Below, in pieces: positions 18,183-27,127 of a stretch of DNA of 57,026 bases. The notes beneath the pieces are model-generated. The model did not search any database and was not told the DNA's origin. It worked only from the letters and a program-made list of their open reading frames with translations. The position numbers and the translations under genes are program-made. The first letter of the stretch is position 1. Every line of letters begins with the position of its first letter. The stretch comes from Flavobacterium salmonis (GTDB lineage Bacteria; Bacteroidota; Bacteroidia; Flavobacteriales; Flavobacteriaceae), in NCBI RefSeq assembly GCF_903819435.1, contig NZ_CAIJDP010000065.1, positions 1 to 57,026 of the forward strand, written 5' to 3'.

Positions 18183-19145
18183 ATGAAAATCGAAACTTAC
18201 ATCGCGCAGTTATTATATCGTTATCAGTGTGTAACGGTTCCAGGATTCGGAGCTTTTTTAACCGAAATTCAGTCGGCACAGCTTAATGAAAGCACAAATT
18301 CGTTTTTTCCACCGAAGAAAATGGTCTCTTTTAACAGTCAAATCAAAAACAATGATGGTTTACTGGCAAATCATATAGCTAATTCAGAAAAAACATCTTA
18401 TGGTTTTGCTGTTAGTGCCATTGCTTTTGAAATTTTAAATTGGAAAAAAACCTTAGAAGAGGATGGAATTTTACATTTAAAAAATATTGGTGAAATTCGT
18501 CTCAATAGTGATAACAACTTCGTTTTCAGTCCAAACCAAGAAAATAATTATTTAACAAGTTCATTTGGATTGAGCCCTTTTGTTTCACCTTTGGTAAAAA
18601 GAGAAAATTTCGAGAAAGAAATTCAAAGAATCGAGAAAAAAGAACCTGCAACTCTATACGCAGACGAAGAAAGAAAATCTTCAAATTCGTATTTAAAATA
18701 TGCGGCCATATTTGTGTTGGGTCTTGGAATTACAGGAAGTATTGGCTATCCGCTGTATGAACAAGAAATTGCAACACAAACCCTAGTTGTTGAAAGTACT
18801 GTTCAGAAAAAGGTGCAGAACAAAATTCAGGAAGCTACCTTTATGATTCAAAATCCTTTACCTGCAGTAACGCTATCTATAGATACTTCAAAAACAGAAG
18901 CAGTAGATAAAACAATGCCATATCACATTATTGCAGGGGCTTTTAGAAGTGAGCAAAACGCTAAAAAAGCATATAACCAATTAATAAAAAATGGCTACGA
19001 AGCCAGAATGCTTGGCGAAAATAAACACGGATTATTCCCTGTGTTATATGGAAGTTACGCTACCATGTCTGAAGCTGAAAAAGCACAAAGAGAAATTCGT
19101 AAAGCTGAAAATCCTGACGCCTGGATTTTAATCGAAAATTTATAA
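18183..19145 (+). CDS. HU-CCDC81 and SPOR domain protein
   Basis: The 320-residue product has two N-terminal HU-like modules of the bacterial CCDC81 type (about 1-60 and 65-135; GFGAFLTEIQ and LHLKNIGEIRLN). A linker and a single membrane segment (172-190) follow, and a SPOR domain occupies about 243-320 (MPYHIIAGAFRSEQNAKKAY, ending AWILIENL). SPOR domains bind denuded septal peptidoglycan, so the protein should be anchored in the inner membrane with its SPOR domain in the periplasm at division sites. The cytoplasmic HU-like part could contact DNA or cell-division proteins; that is inference. Confidence 0.88.
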   Translation: MKIETYIAQLLYRYQCVTVPGFGAFLTEIQSAQLNESTNSFFPPKKMVSFNSQIKNNDGLLANHIANSEKTSYGFAVSAIAFEILNWKKTLEEDGILHLKNIGEIRLNSDNNFVFSPNQENNYLTSSFGLSPFVSPLVKRENFEKEIQRIEKKEPATLYADEERKSSNSYLKYAAIFVLGLGITGSIGYPLYEQEIATQTLVVESTVQKKVQNKIQEATFMIQNPLPAVTLSIDTSKTEAVDKTMPYHIIAGAFRSEQNAKKAYNQLIKNGYEARMLGENKHGLFPVLYGSYATMSEAEKAQREIRKAENPDAWILIENL

Positions 19146-19200
19146 AGCTTAGAGAGAAAAATTCATTTGTTTTATTATTCACTTTAGAACTACAAAGATT

Positions 19201-19602
19201 ATGAAGTTTACCATTAGACTATTTATTATTATATGCCTTCTTATGACGTCACAATCTTTTTTTGCACAGGAGACCAGCGTTCCTTCAGAAAAAGCGATTC
19301 AGGAGGCTAAAACAGCGGAAGAGCATCAAAATAAAATAAATAAAGAGCAGAAAAAAATTGAGAAGCATCAGCGGGAGGTTAATAGCGCAGAAAAATCTAT
19401 TAAGAAAACACAAAAGAAAATAGAAAAACAAAAAGCTGCAAATCAAAAAACTGACAGTCAAATTGCAAGCAGCAAAAATTCTGAAGAAGAAATTCAGAAA
19501 TTAAAAATAAAGTCAACTAAGCAAAAACTTGAAATTGATAAACTGGAGCTCAAACTATTACAACAGAAAAAAGAATTAGACGAAATTAGAGCCTCTTTTT
19601 AA
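19201..19602 (+). CDS. exported coiled-coil protein
   Basis: The 133-residue product has a signal peptide (cleavage after FFAQ). The mature chain is a nearly continuous Lys/Glu/Gln-rich coiled coil from about residue 30 to 130, with no Cys and no other domain. Function unknown; a periplasmic spacer or scaffold is possible. It lies 55 nt after the SPOR gene and ends at a strong terminator. Confidence 0.7.
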   Translation: MKFTIRLFIIICLLMTSQSFFAQETSVPSEKAIQEAKTAEEHQNKINKEQKKIEKHQREVNSAEKSIKKTQKKIEKQKAANQKTDSQIASSKNSEEEIQKLKIKSTKQKLEIDKLELKLLQQKKELDEIRASF

Positions 19603-19607
19603 TATAT

Positions 19608-19641
19608 AAAAAATCCTATTCTGAACGAATAGGATTTTTTG
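19608..19641 (+). terminator. terminator after the coiled-coil gene
   Basis: AATCCTATTC pairs with GAATAGGATT around a 5-nt loop and is followed by a T tract. It also abuts the convergent gene ending at 19643. Confidence 0.88.
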
Positions 19642-19655
19642 TTTAACGTGGAACA
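19640..19655. promoter_or_regulatory. parS-like site (outlier 1)
   Basis: TGTTTAACGTGGAACA differs from the ParB-binding consensus TGTTNCACGTGAAACA at position 6 and in the second half-site (G for A). It overlaps the stop codon of the 19643-20407 gene, supplying its last residues VPR. Confidence 0.5.
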
Positions 19656-20407
19656 ATTTCAGCGTCCTGAGAAAGAATTATTTTTTTGTTTTGGTAAATA
19701 GTCAATCCTGCCGGAGCAGTGCCATTTTCTCGTAGAGGTGATATATGACATTCGTAAATATATTGTCCTTTTTTAAATTCAAATCGATGATTTCCACCAT
19801 TTCCATCCAAAATCACTTTTCCTTTAGAAATCACCAGATCAGGTTCTTCAGTCATTTTCTTTTTCAAAGACCAGGAAGCATAACGATAGTTATTATTTCC
19901 TAAATCATCTATTCTAATCCTGAATTTACTAGTTTCTAATATACATTCAGGCACTTTAAACTTAGCTATTGAAGTATGTAATTTCGTTTTCTCTTTAGCG
20001 ATTATATTATTTTTAAGATCCTTTTCGAATTTGGACTGATAATTTATCGAAATCAGGCGACCGTCAGTATCAATCCATATTGTACCCTGATTGAGCATAA
20101 TACCTCTCCAGCCCATTTCTGACCAGTCTTTAGCAGGATCCGATTTTATGATTTCATTCTTCAAAGTAGCATCAAAAATTTCAGAATATCGTTTTACAAA
20201 CTCTTCTTTACTTTTAATTTCCGGAATTGGATATTCTCTTTTGAACGGATACGAAATCATAGCAGCAAGAGCTTGCTTTTTATCATTTTTTACATTCGAA
20301 ATAAAGGTTTTAATAAACTTTTGATATTCCGGTTTCAAATCCTGGCTTTTAACTAAATTAATTGTAAGTACTGATAGAAACAGGCATATAATTTTTATCT
20401 TTTTCAT
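19643..20407 (-). CDS. exported protein of unknown function
   Basis: The 254-residue product has a signal peptide ending near LVKSQ. Residues 25-125 (PEYQKFIKTFISNVKND, AAMISYPFKREYP, then a GTIWID strand) resemble an NTF2/SnoaL-like fold, and residues 140-254 are predicted all beta. Neither assignment is firm. The gene is monocistronic, convergent with the coiled-coil gene, and flanked on both sides by parS-like sequences. Confidence 0.65.
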   Translation of the reverse strand: MKKIKIICLFLSVLTINLVKSQDLKPEYQKFIKTFISNVKNDKKQALAAMISYPFKREYPIPEIKSKEEFVKRYSEIFDATLKNEIIKSDPAKDWSEMGWRGIMLNQGTIWIDTDGRLISINYQSKFEKDLKNNIIAKEKTKLHTSIAKFKVPECILETSKFRIRIDDLGNNNYRYASWSLKKKMTEEPDLVISKGKVILDGNGGNHRFEFKKGQYIYECHISPLRENGTAPAGLTIYQNKKIILSQDAEIVPR

Positions 20408-20422
20408 AATCTGTATTGTCTA

Positions 20423-20438
20423 TGTTTTACGTGGAACA
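20423..20438. promoter_or_regulatory. parS-like site (outlier 2)
   Basis: TGTTTTACGTGGAACA matches the ParB-binding consensus except at position 6 (T for C) and the tolerated G/A position. It lies between two minus-strand genes. Confidence 0.55.
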
Positions 20439-20454
20439 TTAATTTTAAAGATAC

Positions 20455-22734
20455 TTAATTAATACTGGCTTTAAACATTTTTAACTCATCCCAGGTGAAT
20501 TCATCACCGTGTTTTTCTTTTAATCCGTTAAGAGATTCCTCCTGATAAAATTCGAAAGCATCTCGCAGTGCCAATATCTTATCATAGGGTAAAACATCCG
20601 AGATTTCGATTTTTTTTGCCTGAATCAATTTAACTAAATGCATTTCAATAGTCTGTATCGTAAGTTTTCGAAGTCGGGCAATATCAGCAATTGAATTTTT
20701 CTCAATCCACAAATCATATGTCTCTTCAACGGTGGTTTTCTTAATTGCTTTTGGCTCGTTCTTATCTAATTTTTTCGAGGTATAGCGTACAATTGGCTCA
20801 TCTAACTTGAAAATATCGGTATTGCTCATTTTAAACTCGTCACGAATTTTCGAAATCTTATCTGATTTGTAATTTTTAATCGTTGAGGACGTTAATTTTT
20901 CCTTACAAATGGTTTCACCCGCAACAACTATTTCGATCAATAATTTGGCCTTCATTAAGCGTAAAACAGTCTTTGTTTGCAGATCGTCCAATAAAGCTAA
21001 TTCTTCATAAAATTCTTTTACTTTTTTGAATTTCTGAATTTCGGCCATTTTCTGCAGAAGATCTGTAACCAGTTTATCCATCGGTTTAAAAAAATACTCA
21101 TAGGCAGCCACTACCCTTTCCTGGACGAAAAATAAATCAACAGTTTCTTTACTAAAAATTTTATTGAGCTGATGCACAAACTTTTGCGAAGGATCTATTA
21201 GCAATTCAATTGTTTCAAGACGCTTATGTGCCCAAACAGAATGTTTTGATTTTTCGGAATTAGCAGCATTTTCGTTGTAACTAAATCTGTGATTGCGCCA
21301 TTCCTGAGCTAAATCTATCCAGTTAAAACTGTTAATCAAATAGTTATGAATAAAATTTTTGGTTTCAAAATGCAAATGTTTTTCCAGAACGTCTTCGGTT
21401 GCTTTATTCAAAGCATAATCCATTACCTCCTGATCGTTTGAAATACCATTCATTTGAAGCGGAGAAAGCAAAATAAGCCCTTTTAAGGAAGTTAAACGTG
21501 ATAATGCAACATACGCTTGTCCTGGCAAAAAAACTTGCGATACATCAAGCGCAGCTTTCTCAAAAGTTAGACCCTGACTTTTATGTACTGTAATTGCCCA
21601 CGCCAATTTTAGCGGATAATGCGCAAAAGTCCCTAAAACCTCCTCTTCTATTTCTTTCGTAAGCTCATTTATCTTATACCGGATGTTTTTCCACTCGTAT
21701 TTTTCAACCTCAATCGTTTTGTTCTCTTCCGGAAAATGCACAAAGATTTCTTCTGGTGAAAGTGATTTTACAACACCCATTTTTCCGTTAAAATACCTTT
21801 TATCAAAAGATAAATCGTTTTTAACAAACATCACCTGTGCTCCTACCTTTAGTTTCAGATTTTCTTCAACCGGAAATATTTTTTCGGGAAAATCGCCAAC
21901 AATAAAAGGCTGATAGGTATATTCATTTCCTGCCAAATCACCAATTGCCTGTTCATTGATCGAATCAGCCTTTGCATTGTGTGTTGTGAGCGTAATATAG
22001 CCGGGATTATTTTTCAAATCAAAATCAGGTTTAACATATTCGTTTAAAATCTGAATATCCTGAGGCGTAATCTGATTGTTTCGAAGATTGTTCAAAACCG
22101 AGATAAAAGAATCATCAGTCTGTCGATAAATCTTAGATAATTCAATGTAAAGCGGTGGATTTTGCTGAATTACATGCGAATGAAAAAAGAATTTTCCTTT
22201 GTAATAATTGCGTAAAGTTCGCCATTCTTCATCCCGAATGACTGGCGGTAATTGCAGTAAATCTCCAATAAAAAGTACCTGAACACCACCAAAAGCCTGA
22301 GAATTTTTGCGAACCGTCTGCATCATAAAATCTATGGCGTCCAGCAAATCAGAACGTAACATACTTACTTCATCAATAATCAGCAATTCCATGTTACGGA
22401 TCACATTACGTTTTACATTATTCATTTTGAAATGCCTTCGTAAAGTTTCCTTATTTTCAAATTTTACAGTCTCAGTGAATTGGGAATTGTCATCATACGA
22501 AGGAATAAAAGCCGAAAATGGCAATTGAAACATCGAATGAATGGTTACTCCGCCAGCATTCAAGGCGGCGATTCCTGTTGGTGCCACAACCACCGTATTT
22601 TTATGTGTAGTAGCGATAATTTCACGTAAAAGTGTAGTCTTTCCTGTTCCGGCTTTGCCTGTCAGGAATATCGATTTTTGCGTTTGATTGATAAATTGTA
22701 AAGTATAAGCAGCTGCTTCTGAAACGTTTTGCAT
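20455..22734 (-). CDS. PIF1/RecD-like helicase with C-terminal helix-turn-helix
   Basis: This 759-residue superfamily 1B DNA helicase has Walker A GKAGTGKT (26-33), APTGIAALNAGG (51-62), Walker B IIDEVSML (119-126), and a UvrD_C_2-like C-terminal motor with WAITVHKSQGLTFEKAALDV and YVALSRLTSLKGLILLSP. The last 150 residues hold an HTH_40-type helix-turn-helix (about 685-725), as is also found in some RecQ proteins. PIF1-like enzymes unwind duplexes, G-quadruplexes or R-loops 5' to 3'. Its role here, probably in replication or repair, is inferred from the family. Confidence 0.9.
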   Translation of the reverse strand: MQNVSEAAAYTLQFINQTQKSIFLTGKAGTGKTTLLREIIATTHKNTVVVAPTGIAALNAGGVTIHSMFQLPFSAFIPSYDDNSQFTETVKFENKETLRRHFKMNNVKRNVIRNMELLIIDEVSMLRSDLLDAIDFMMQTVRKNSQAFGGVQVLFIGDLLQLPPVIRDEEWRTLRNYYKGKFFFHSHVIQQNPPLYIELSKIYRQTDDSFISVLNNLRNNQITPQDIQILNEYVKPDFDLKNNPGYITLTTHNAKADSINEQAIGDLAGNEYTYQPFIVGDFPEKIFPVEENLKLKVGAQVMFVKNDLSFDKRYFNGKMGVVKSLSPEEIFVHFPEENKTIEVEKYEWKNIRYKINELTKEIEEEVLGTFAHYPLKLAWAITVHKSQGLTFEKAALDVSQVFLPGQAYVALSRLTSLKGLILLSPLQMNGISNDQEVMDYALNKATEDVLEKHLHFETKNFIHNYLINSFNWIDLAQEWRNHRFSYNENAANSEKSKHSVWAHKRLETIELLIDPSQKFVHQLNKIFSKETVDLFFVQERVVAAYEYFFKPMDKLVTDLLQKMAEIQKFKKVKEFYEELALLDDLQTKTVLRLMKAKLLIEIVVAGETICKEKLTSSTIKNYKSDKISKIRDEFKMSNTDIFKLDEPIVRYTSKKLDKNEPKAIKKTTVEETYDLWIEKNSIADIARLRKLTIQTIEMHLVKLIQAKKIEISDVLPYDKILALRDAFEFYQEESLNGLKEKHGDEFTWDELKMFKASIN

Positions 22735-22775
22735 TGGGCGTATATTGAAGACTAAAAGTATCGCATTTTTATAAA

Positions 22776-22813
22776 ATAAAAAAACCTAAATCTGTTAATT
22801 AGATTTAGGTTTT
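22776..22813 (-). terminator. terminator of the OmpH/Skp gene
   Basis: The arms AAAACCTAAATCT and AGATTTAGGTTTT enclose a 7-nt loop. On the minus strand a TTTTTTTATTTTAT stretch follows, ending transcription before the helicase gene. Confidence 0.88.
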
Positions 22814-22836
22814 AGAATAGTTAGTTATTTTAGTTG

Positions 22837-23412
22837 TTATTTCTTTGCCTCTTCTTTAGTTGGAGCTTTTTCATCTGTTTTTGGCTCCGCTTTGTATTTA
22901 TCGTTCAAAGCTTTAATAATTTCTTTTGTAATGTCGTATTTATCTTGTGCATATAAAACAGTTGCAGCATCACCTGTACCGTAGATATAGGAATATCCGT
23001 TTTTCTTTCCGTAATCTTTAATGAATTTTTTCACACCGCTTACAAGAGAATCCATTTCAACTCCGCTTTCTTGTTGCAATTGCTGCGCTAATTGTTGTTG
23101 AGCATAACCCAATTGTTGTTCTCTTTTTTGTAATTCAGCACCTCTTTGTTGTGCCCAGGCCTGACCGTTTGCCTGTGCCTGACTTTGAAAATTAGCAGCA
23201 TCTTGTTTGAAACGATTTATCTCAGCTTGAAGTTGTCTTCCTTTTTCTTCTGATTGTGCTTTGTATTTTGCTTCAAGGTCTTTTGCTTCAGTGTACTCTT
23301 TCATTAAAACCGAAGTATCTACGTAAGCTGTTTTTACTTCCTTTACTTCAGCCGCTTTCTCACATGAAACAACTAAAACCGAAAGCGCGATAATTACTAA
23401 TGCTTTTTTCAT
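22837..23412 (-). CDS. OmpH/Skp-family periplasmic chaperone lipoprotein
   Basis: The 191-residue product has a lipoprotein signal (MKKALVIIALSVLVVSC, lipidated C17). It has the Skp/OmpH layout: a first strand KTAYVDTSVLMKEY, a long Gln/Ala/Glu coiled coil (about 45-125) that forms the tentacles, and the return YSYIYGTGDAATVLYA. Skp-type proteins hold unfolded outer-membrane proteins in the periplasm. Lipid anchoring and an acidic/basic tail (PKTDEKAPTKEEAKK) are extras. The -7 box TATTTTTG (minus strand, 23446-23453) precedes it. Confidence 0.87.
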   Translation of the reverse strand: MKKALVIIALSVLVVSCEKAAEVKEVKTAYVDTSVLMKEYTEAKDLEAKYKAQSEEKGRQLQAEINRFKQDAANFQSQAQANGQAWAQQRGAELQKREQQLGYAQQQLAQQLQQESGVEMDSLVSGVKKFIKDYGKKNGYSYIYGTGDAATVLYAQDKYDITKEIIKALNDKYKAEPKTDEKAPTKEEAKK

Positions 23413-23657
23413 TTTCTGAATTTTCTATTTTTTATGTATGAAAGACAAAAATATAAAAAAATAAATAGCATCGACATAAAGTTCAAAAAATGCTATAATT
23501 TTATCATATTAGTTTTATTTATGGACAAAAAATCAACGATAAGATATCACTATTAAAAGTGGCTTTCATATCTTTTATTAGAGCTGTTTTCTTAAAAAAG
23601 ACAACACAAACCCTCGTTTTACTTAAAAACATGCCGTAAATAAGCTTATTTTACGTT

Positions 23658-24539
23658 TTAGCTGTTTTTTAAGACATAAATGTGCGATGAATACTCTTTT
23701 GTTGAAGACGCTTTTAAATTTGATCGTAAACCGATAAAAAAAGCACGAATAAAATTCATTTTTCCGGTTTTATATTTTTCGGACAAAAGACTCACATAAA
23801 AAGAATCAAATTTCATCGGAAGAACTTTTTCCAATTTCATGTCTACTTTTTCGAACAGCGATTTTATTGCTTTTTTCGAGAAATGCCAAAAATGAATCGG
23901 TACATCAAAAGCTGCCCAAAATTCTCCGTAATGTTTTGCATCGAAAGATTTGAAATTTGGAACCGCAACAATTAATGTTCCAGTTGGCTTTAATAAACGC
24001 TTCAATTCCTGGATTTGTAATTCTAAATTTGGAACGTGTTCCAAAACGTGCCACATTGTAATTACGTCAAAAAAATTATTTTCCAATTCGCTGATTTGCT
24101 CCACAAATGAAATTCCTTTTTTCTTTGCAATTTCTTTTGCTCTTTCGCTTGGTTCTACTCCAAAAGTTTCCCAACCGTCATTTTTTGCCGTTAATAAAAA
24201 ATCTCCGGTTCCGGCACCAATGTCTAAAATTTTCCCTTTTTGAGTTTGTTCTGAATTGATCAGATTCAGTTTGTTTTTTAAAGCAATATTTTTTACAAAA
24301 TGATACGCTTTTTCAAAAACGGAACGTTTATTATCTGTGTGCGAGATATAATCTTCGCTTTCGTAATATCTTCCAAGATTTTCTAAATCCGGTTGGGGAG
24401 ATGTAATTAGCATATCTAGATTTTCATCATAATACAAATCGAAAATTTCTTTTGAAACTGAATGGTCTTTTACAGTCAGAAAATGTTTTTTGTTTAAAAC
24501 GTCCATTTTTAAATTATAGGTATTTTGGTTTAATTTCAT
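23658..24539 (-). CDS. class I SAM-dependent methyltransferase
   Basis: The 293-residue product has the SAM-binding motif ILDIGAGTGDF (104-114), the acidic end of strand 2 (FGVEPSERA), and the DVITMWHVLEHVPN post-II segment typical of the Methyltransf_23 group. The first 90 residues may be a substrate-recognition part. The substrate cannot be named; related enzymes act on quinones, glycans or small metabolites. A stable hairpin ends 3 nt before the start codon. Confidence 0.8.
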   Translation of the reverse strand: MKLNQNTYNLKMDVLNKKHFLTVKDHSVSKEIFDLYYDENLDMLITSPQPDLENLGRYYESEDYISHTDNKRSVFEKAYHFVKNIALKNKLNLINSEQTQKGKILDIGAGTGDFLLTAKNDGWETFGVEPSERAKEIAKKKGISFVEQISELENNFFDVITMWHVLEHVPNLELQIQELKRLLKPTGTLIVAVPNFKSFDAKHYGEFWAAFDVPIHFWHFSKKAIKSLFEKVDMKLEKVLPMKFDSFYVSLLSEKYKTGKMNFIRAFFIGLRSNLKASSTKEYSSHIYVLKNS

Positions 24540-24542
24540 AGT

Positions 24543-24577
24543 AAACCCTAAAAGTGGAATTTTTACTTTTAGGGTTT
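24543..24577. other. 13-bp hairpin at the methyltransferase start
   Basis: AAACCCTAAAAGT (24543-24555) pairs with ACTTTTAGGGTTT (24565-24577) over a 9-nt loop. It lies between the acetyltransferase remnant and the methyltransferase ATG (24539). It could terminate the upstream unit or block translation initiation. There is no long T tract on the minus strand. Confidence 0.6.
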
Positions 24578-24604
24578 GTCTCTTTTAATATTTATATTTT
24601 GAAT

Positions 24605-25086
24605 TCAGCCCTTCCAATTAATTTTAACAGCTGATAATTTTTCATTTTCAATTCGTATTTCCGGGATAATTGTAAAACCATTTTTGAGATAAAACTGCAT
24701 TGGAGATTTATAAAAAGACTCGTTTTGTTTAACTTCTTTTTCGCCATCACTTGCCCATCCATTCAAGCTATTATTTTTGCTTTTAATTAAATTAATCAAA
24801 AGAGAACCGTTTCCTTTCCCCTGAAATTTATGATTCAAAATTAATCTAAACCAATCTTCATTTTCTCTTAAAAAAGTATAAGCCCAACCATTGATTTTGT
24901 TTTCATCATCAAGCAGCAAATAATGTTTTGTATTTAAAAGTCCGTTTAAATAAATATCAAATTCTTCGGCTGTTTTATATATCAATCTTACTGATATTCT
25001 ACATTCCAAATCTCTCGTAAAACTTCTTTTTCCTCAAAAGATAAAATTTCTTTTTCAACTATTTTAATAAATTTTGAGAATACGTT
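24605..25086 (-). pseudogene. GNAT-family acetyltransferase, frameshifted
   Basis: The longer open part (25009-24605) has no ATG until very late and would begin at TTG. It contains acetyl-CoA-binding features (NHKFQGKGNGSLLINLI, then a C-terminal MQFYLKNGFTII). Just upstream in another frame the minus strand reads KIVEKEILSFEEKEVLREI then WNVEYQ and a stop. This is exactly what an acetyltransferase N terminus looks like, and it joins smoothly to VRLIYKTAEEFD if one base is restored near 24993. The upstream part also lacks a normal start codon back to its in-frame stop at 25087-25089. The gene is therefore probably inactive, unless the assembly is wrong at this spot. Confidence 0.7.
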
Positions 25087-25098
25087 TCACGTGGAACA
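25083..25098. promoter_or_regulatory. parS-like site (outlier 3)
   Basis: CGTTTCACGTGGAACA matches 14 of 16 positions of the ParB-binding consensus. It lies between mnmG and the acetyltransferase remnant, on the other side of mnmG from the main cluster. Confidence 0.7.
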
Positions 25099-25162
25099 AT
25101 TTTTAAATTTGTTTCAGGTTTCAAGTTTCAAATTGCAACAAAAGTTGAAACCTAAAAAAAAA

Positions 25163-27034
25163 TTATCTACCCATATAAATCAAAAGCACAGAAATATCAC
25201 TCGGAGAAACTCCGCTGATTCTTGATGCCTGTGAAATTGTTACAGGACGAATTTTACCTAATTTTTGTTTCGCTTCAATAGACATTGATTTAATCTTATT
25301 ATAATCAAAATTCTCAGGGATTTTTACTTCCTCGAGTCTAGTCAATTTATCTGCGTTATTTCTTTCCTTTTCGATATATCCGGAATATTTAACCTGGATT
25401 TCTGCCTGCTCCAAAATTTCCTGATCAAGATCATTTTCTTCAGCGTAAGCTTTCACTTTTTCAAATTTCATCATATCCTCCAAATCTAATTGCGGACGTG
25501 AAAAAACTTTAAACATTTTATCACCCTGAGAAATTGGTGCACTTTCTTTCGCTTCCAAAATCGGATTCGTTTCTGCAACCGAAACACTAGTTTCTTTAAA
25601 AAACTGAACCATTTTTTCAGACTCGTTTAATTTACGTTCCATTCTACGCAAACGAGCTTCAGAAGCTAAACCAATTTCATATGACATTGGGGTCAATCTG
25701 AAATCGGCATTATCTTGTCGCAACAATGTTCTGTATTCTGCTCTTGACGTAAACATACGATAAGGTTCTTCTGTTCCTTTCGTAATTAAGTCGTCAATCA
25801 AAACTCCAATATAAGCTTCATCACGTTTCAAAATTAAAGGCGCTTTTTCGTGCACTTTTAAATGTGCATTTATTCCTGCCATTAAACCTTGAGATGCTGC
25901 TTCTTCATATCCTGTTGTTCCGTTTATTTGTCCGGCAAAATATAACCCTTCAACTAACTTTGTTTCTAAAGTATGTTTCAACTGTGTCGGTGGAAAATAA
26001 TCATATTCGATTGCATAGCCCGGGCGAAGAAATTTTACATTCTTAAAACCAGCAACAGAACGCAACGCTTTAAATTGAATATCTTCGGGAAGCGAAGTTG
26101 AAAATCCATTAACGTAAACCTCACAAGTTTTCCATCCTTCCGGTTCAACAAATAATTGATGTCTTTCTTTATCTGCAAAACGATTTATCTTATCCTCAAT
26201 CGAAGGACAATATCTCGGACCGATACTTTTTATTCTTCCGTTGAACATTGGCGAACGATCAAAACCTGATCTCAAAATATCATGCACATCCAAAGAAGTA
26301 TACGTCATGTGACACGATCTTTGTTCGGTCAATGGAAAGGTTAAATCAGAATACGAAAATTTATCCGGTTTCGCATCTCCTTTTTCTTCGTTCATTTTAG
26401 AATAATCCAAAGAACGTCCATCGACTCTCGGCGGCGTTCCTGTTTTCATTCTTCCAGATTCAAAACCTACTGCAACCAAATCTTCGGTAATACCAAAAGC
26501 GGCACTTTCGCCCGCTCTTCCTCCACCGAATTGTTTGTCTCCGATATGAATCAATCCATTCAAAAAAGTTCCGTTTGTCAGGACAACAGATTTCGAACGA
26601 ATCTCAACTCCAAGCGAAGTTCTGATTCCTTTTATCTTTCCGTTCTCGATAATCAAACCTTTTACCATCTCTTGGTAGAAATCCAAATTTGGAGTTCCCT
26701 CCAACATCATTCTCCATTCTTCAGCAAAACGCATTCGATCACTTTGAACTCTTGGCGACCACATTGCTGGTCCTTTCGATTTATTTAACATCTTAAACTG
26801 AATTGCTGTTCTGTCTGAAACAATTCCGGAGTAACCTCCAAGCGCATCAATCTCACGAACGATCTGTCCTTTTGCAATTCCTCCCATCGCTGGGTTACAA
26901 GACATCTGTGCAATGTTCTGCAAACTCATTGTAACCAATAAAGTTTTTGACCCCAAATTTGCAGCCGCAGCTGCAGCTTCAGATCCTGCATGGCCAGCAC
27001 CGACCACAATAACATCGTATTCTTCTAAAAACAT
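25163..27034 (-). CDS. mnmG: tRNA uridine 5-carboxymethylaminomethyl modification enzyme MnmG (GidA)
   Basis: With MnmE this FAD enzyme adds the carboxymethylaminomethyl group to wobble U34 of several tRNAs. The 623-residue product has the FAD Rossmann motif GAGHAGSEAA (12-21), CNPAMGGIAKGQIVREIDALGG, the GTPPR substrate-loop motif, FAGQINGTTGYEEAA, and the helical C-terminal domain. The length equals the family norm. The partner mnmE is not in the window. The gene follows the parS-like cluster, consistent with the origin-proximal location often seen for gidA. Confidence 0.97.
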   Translation of the reverse strand: MFLEEYDVIVVGAGHAGSEAAAAAANLGSKTLLVTMSLQNIAQMSCNPAMGGIAKGQIVREIDALGGYSGIVSDRTAIQFKMLNKSKGPAMWSPRVQSDRMRFAEEWRMMLEGTPNLDFYQEMVKGLIIENGKIKGIRTSLGVEIRSKSVVLTNGTFLNGLIHIGDKQFGGGRAGESAAFGITEDLVAVGFESGRMKTGTPPRVDGRSLDYSKMNEEKGDAKPDKFSYSDLTFPLTEQRSCHMTYTSLDVHDILRSGFDRSPMFNGRIKSIGPRYCPSIEDKINRFADKERHQLFVEPEGWKTCEVYVNGFSTSLPEDIQFKALRSVAGFKNVKFLRPGYAIEYDYFPPTQLKHTLETKLVEGLYFAGQINGTTGYEEAASQGLMAGINAHLKVHEKAPLILKRDEAYIGVLIDDLITKGTEEPYRMFTSRAEYRTLLRQDNADFRLTPMSYEIGLASEARLRRMERKLNESEKMVQFFKETSVSVAETNPILEAKESAPISQGDKMFKVFSRPQLDLEDMMKFEKVKAYAEENDLDQEILEQAEIQVKYSGYIEKERNNADKLTRLEEVKIPENFDYNKIKSMSIEAKQKLGKIRPVTISQASRISGVSPSDISVLLIYMGR

Positions 27035-27127
27035 TTTGTTTTATTATTCTCTGGAAACCGGTTAAGTCAGTTCTCAGAATTAACATTCTTTATTTTTGAT
27101 TCAGGTTTCAAAATTACCCCTGAATTA

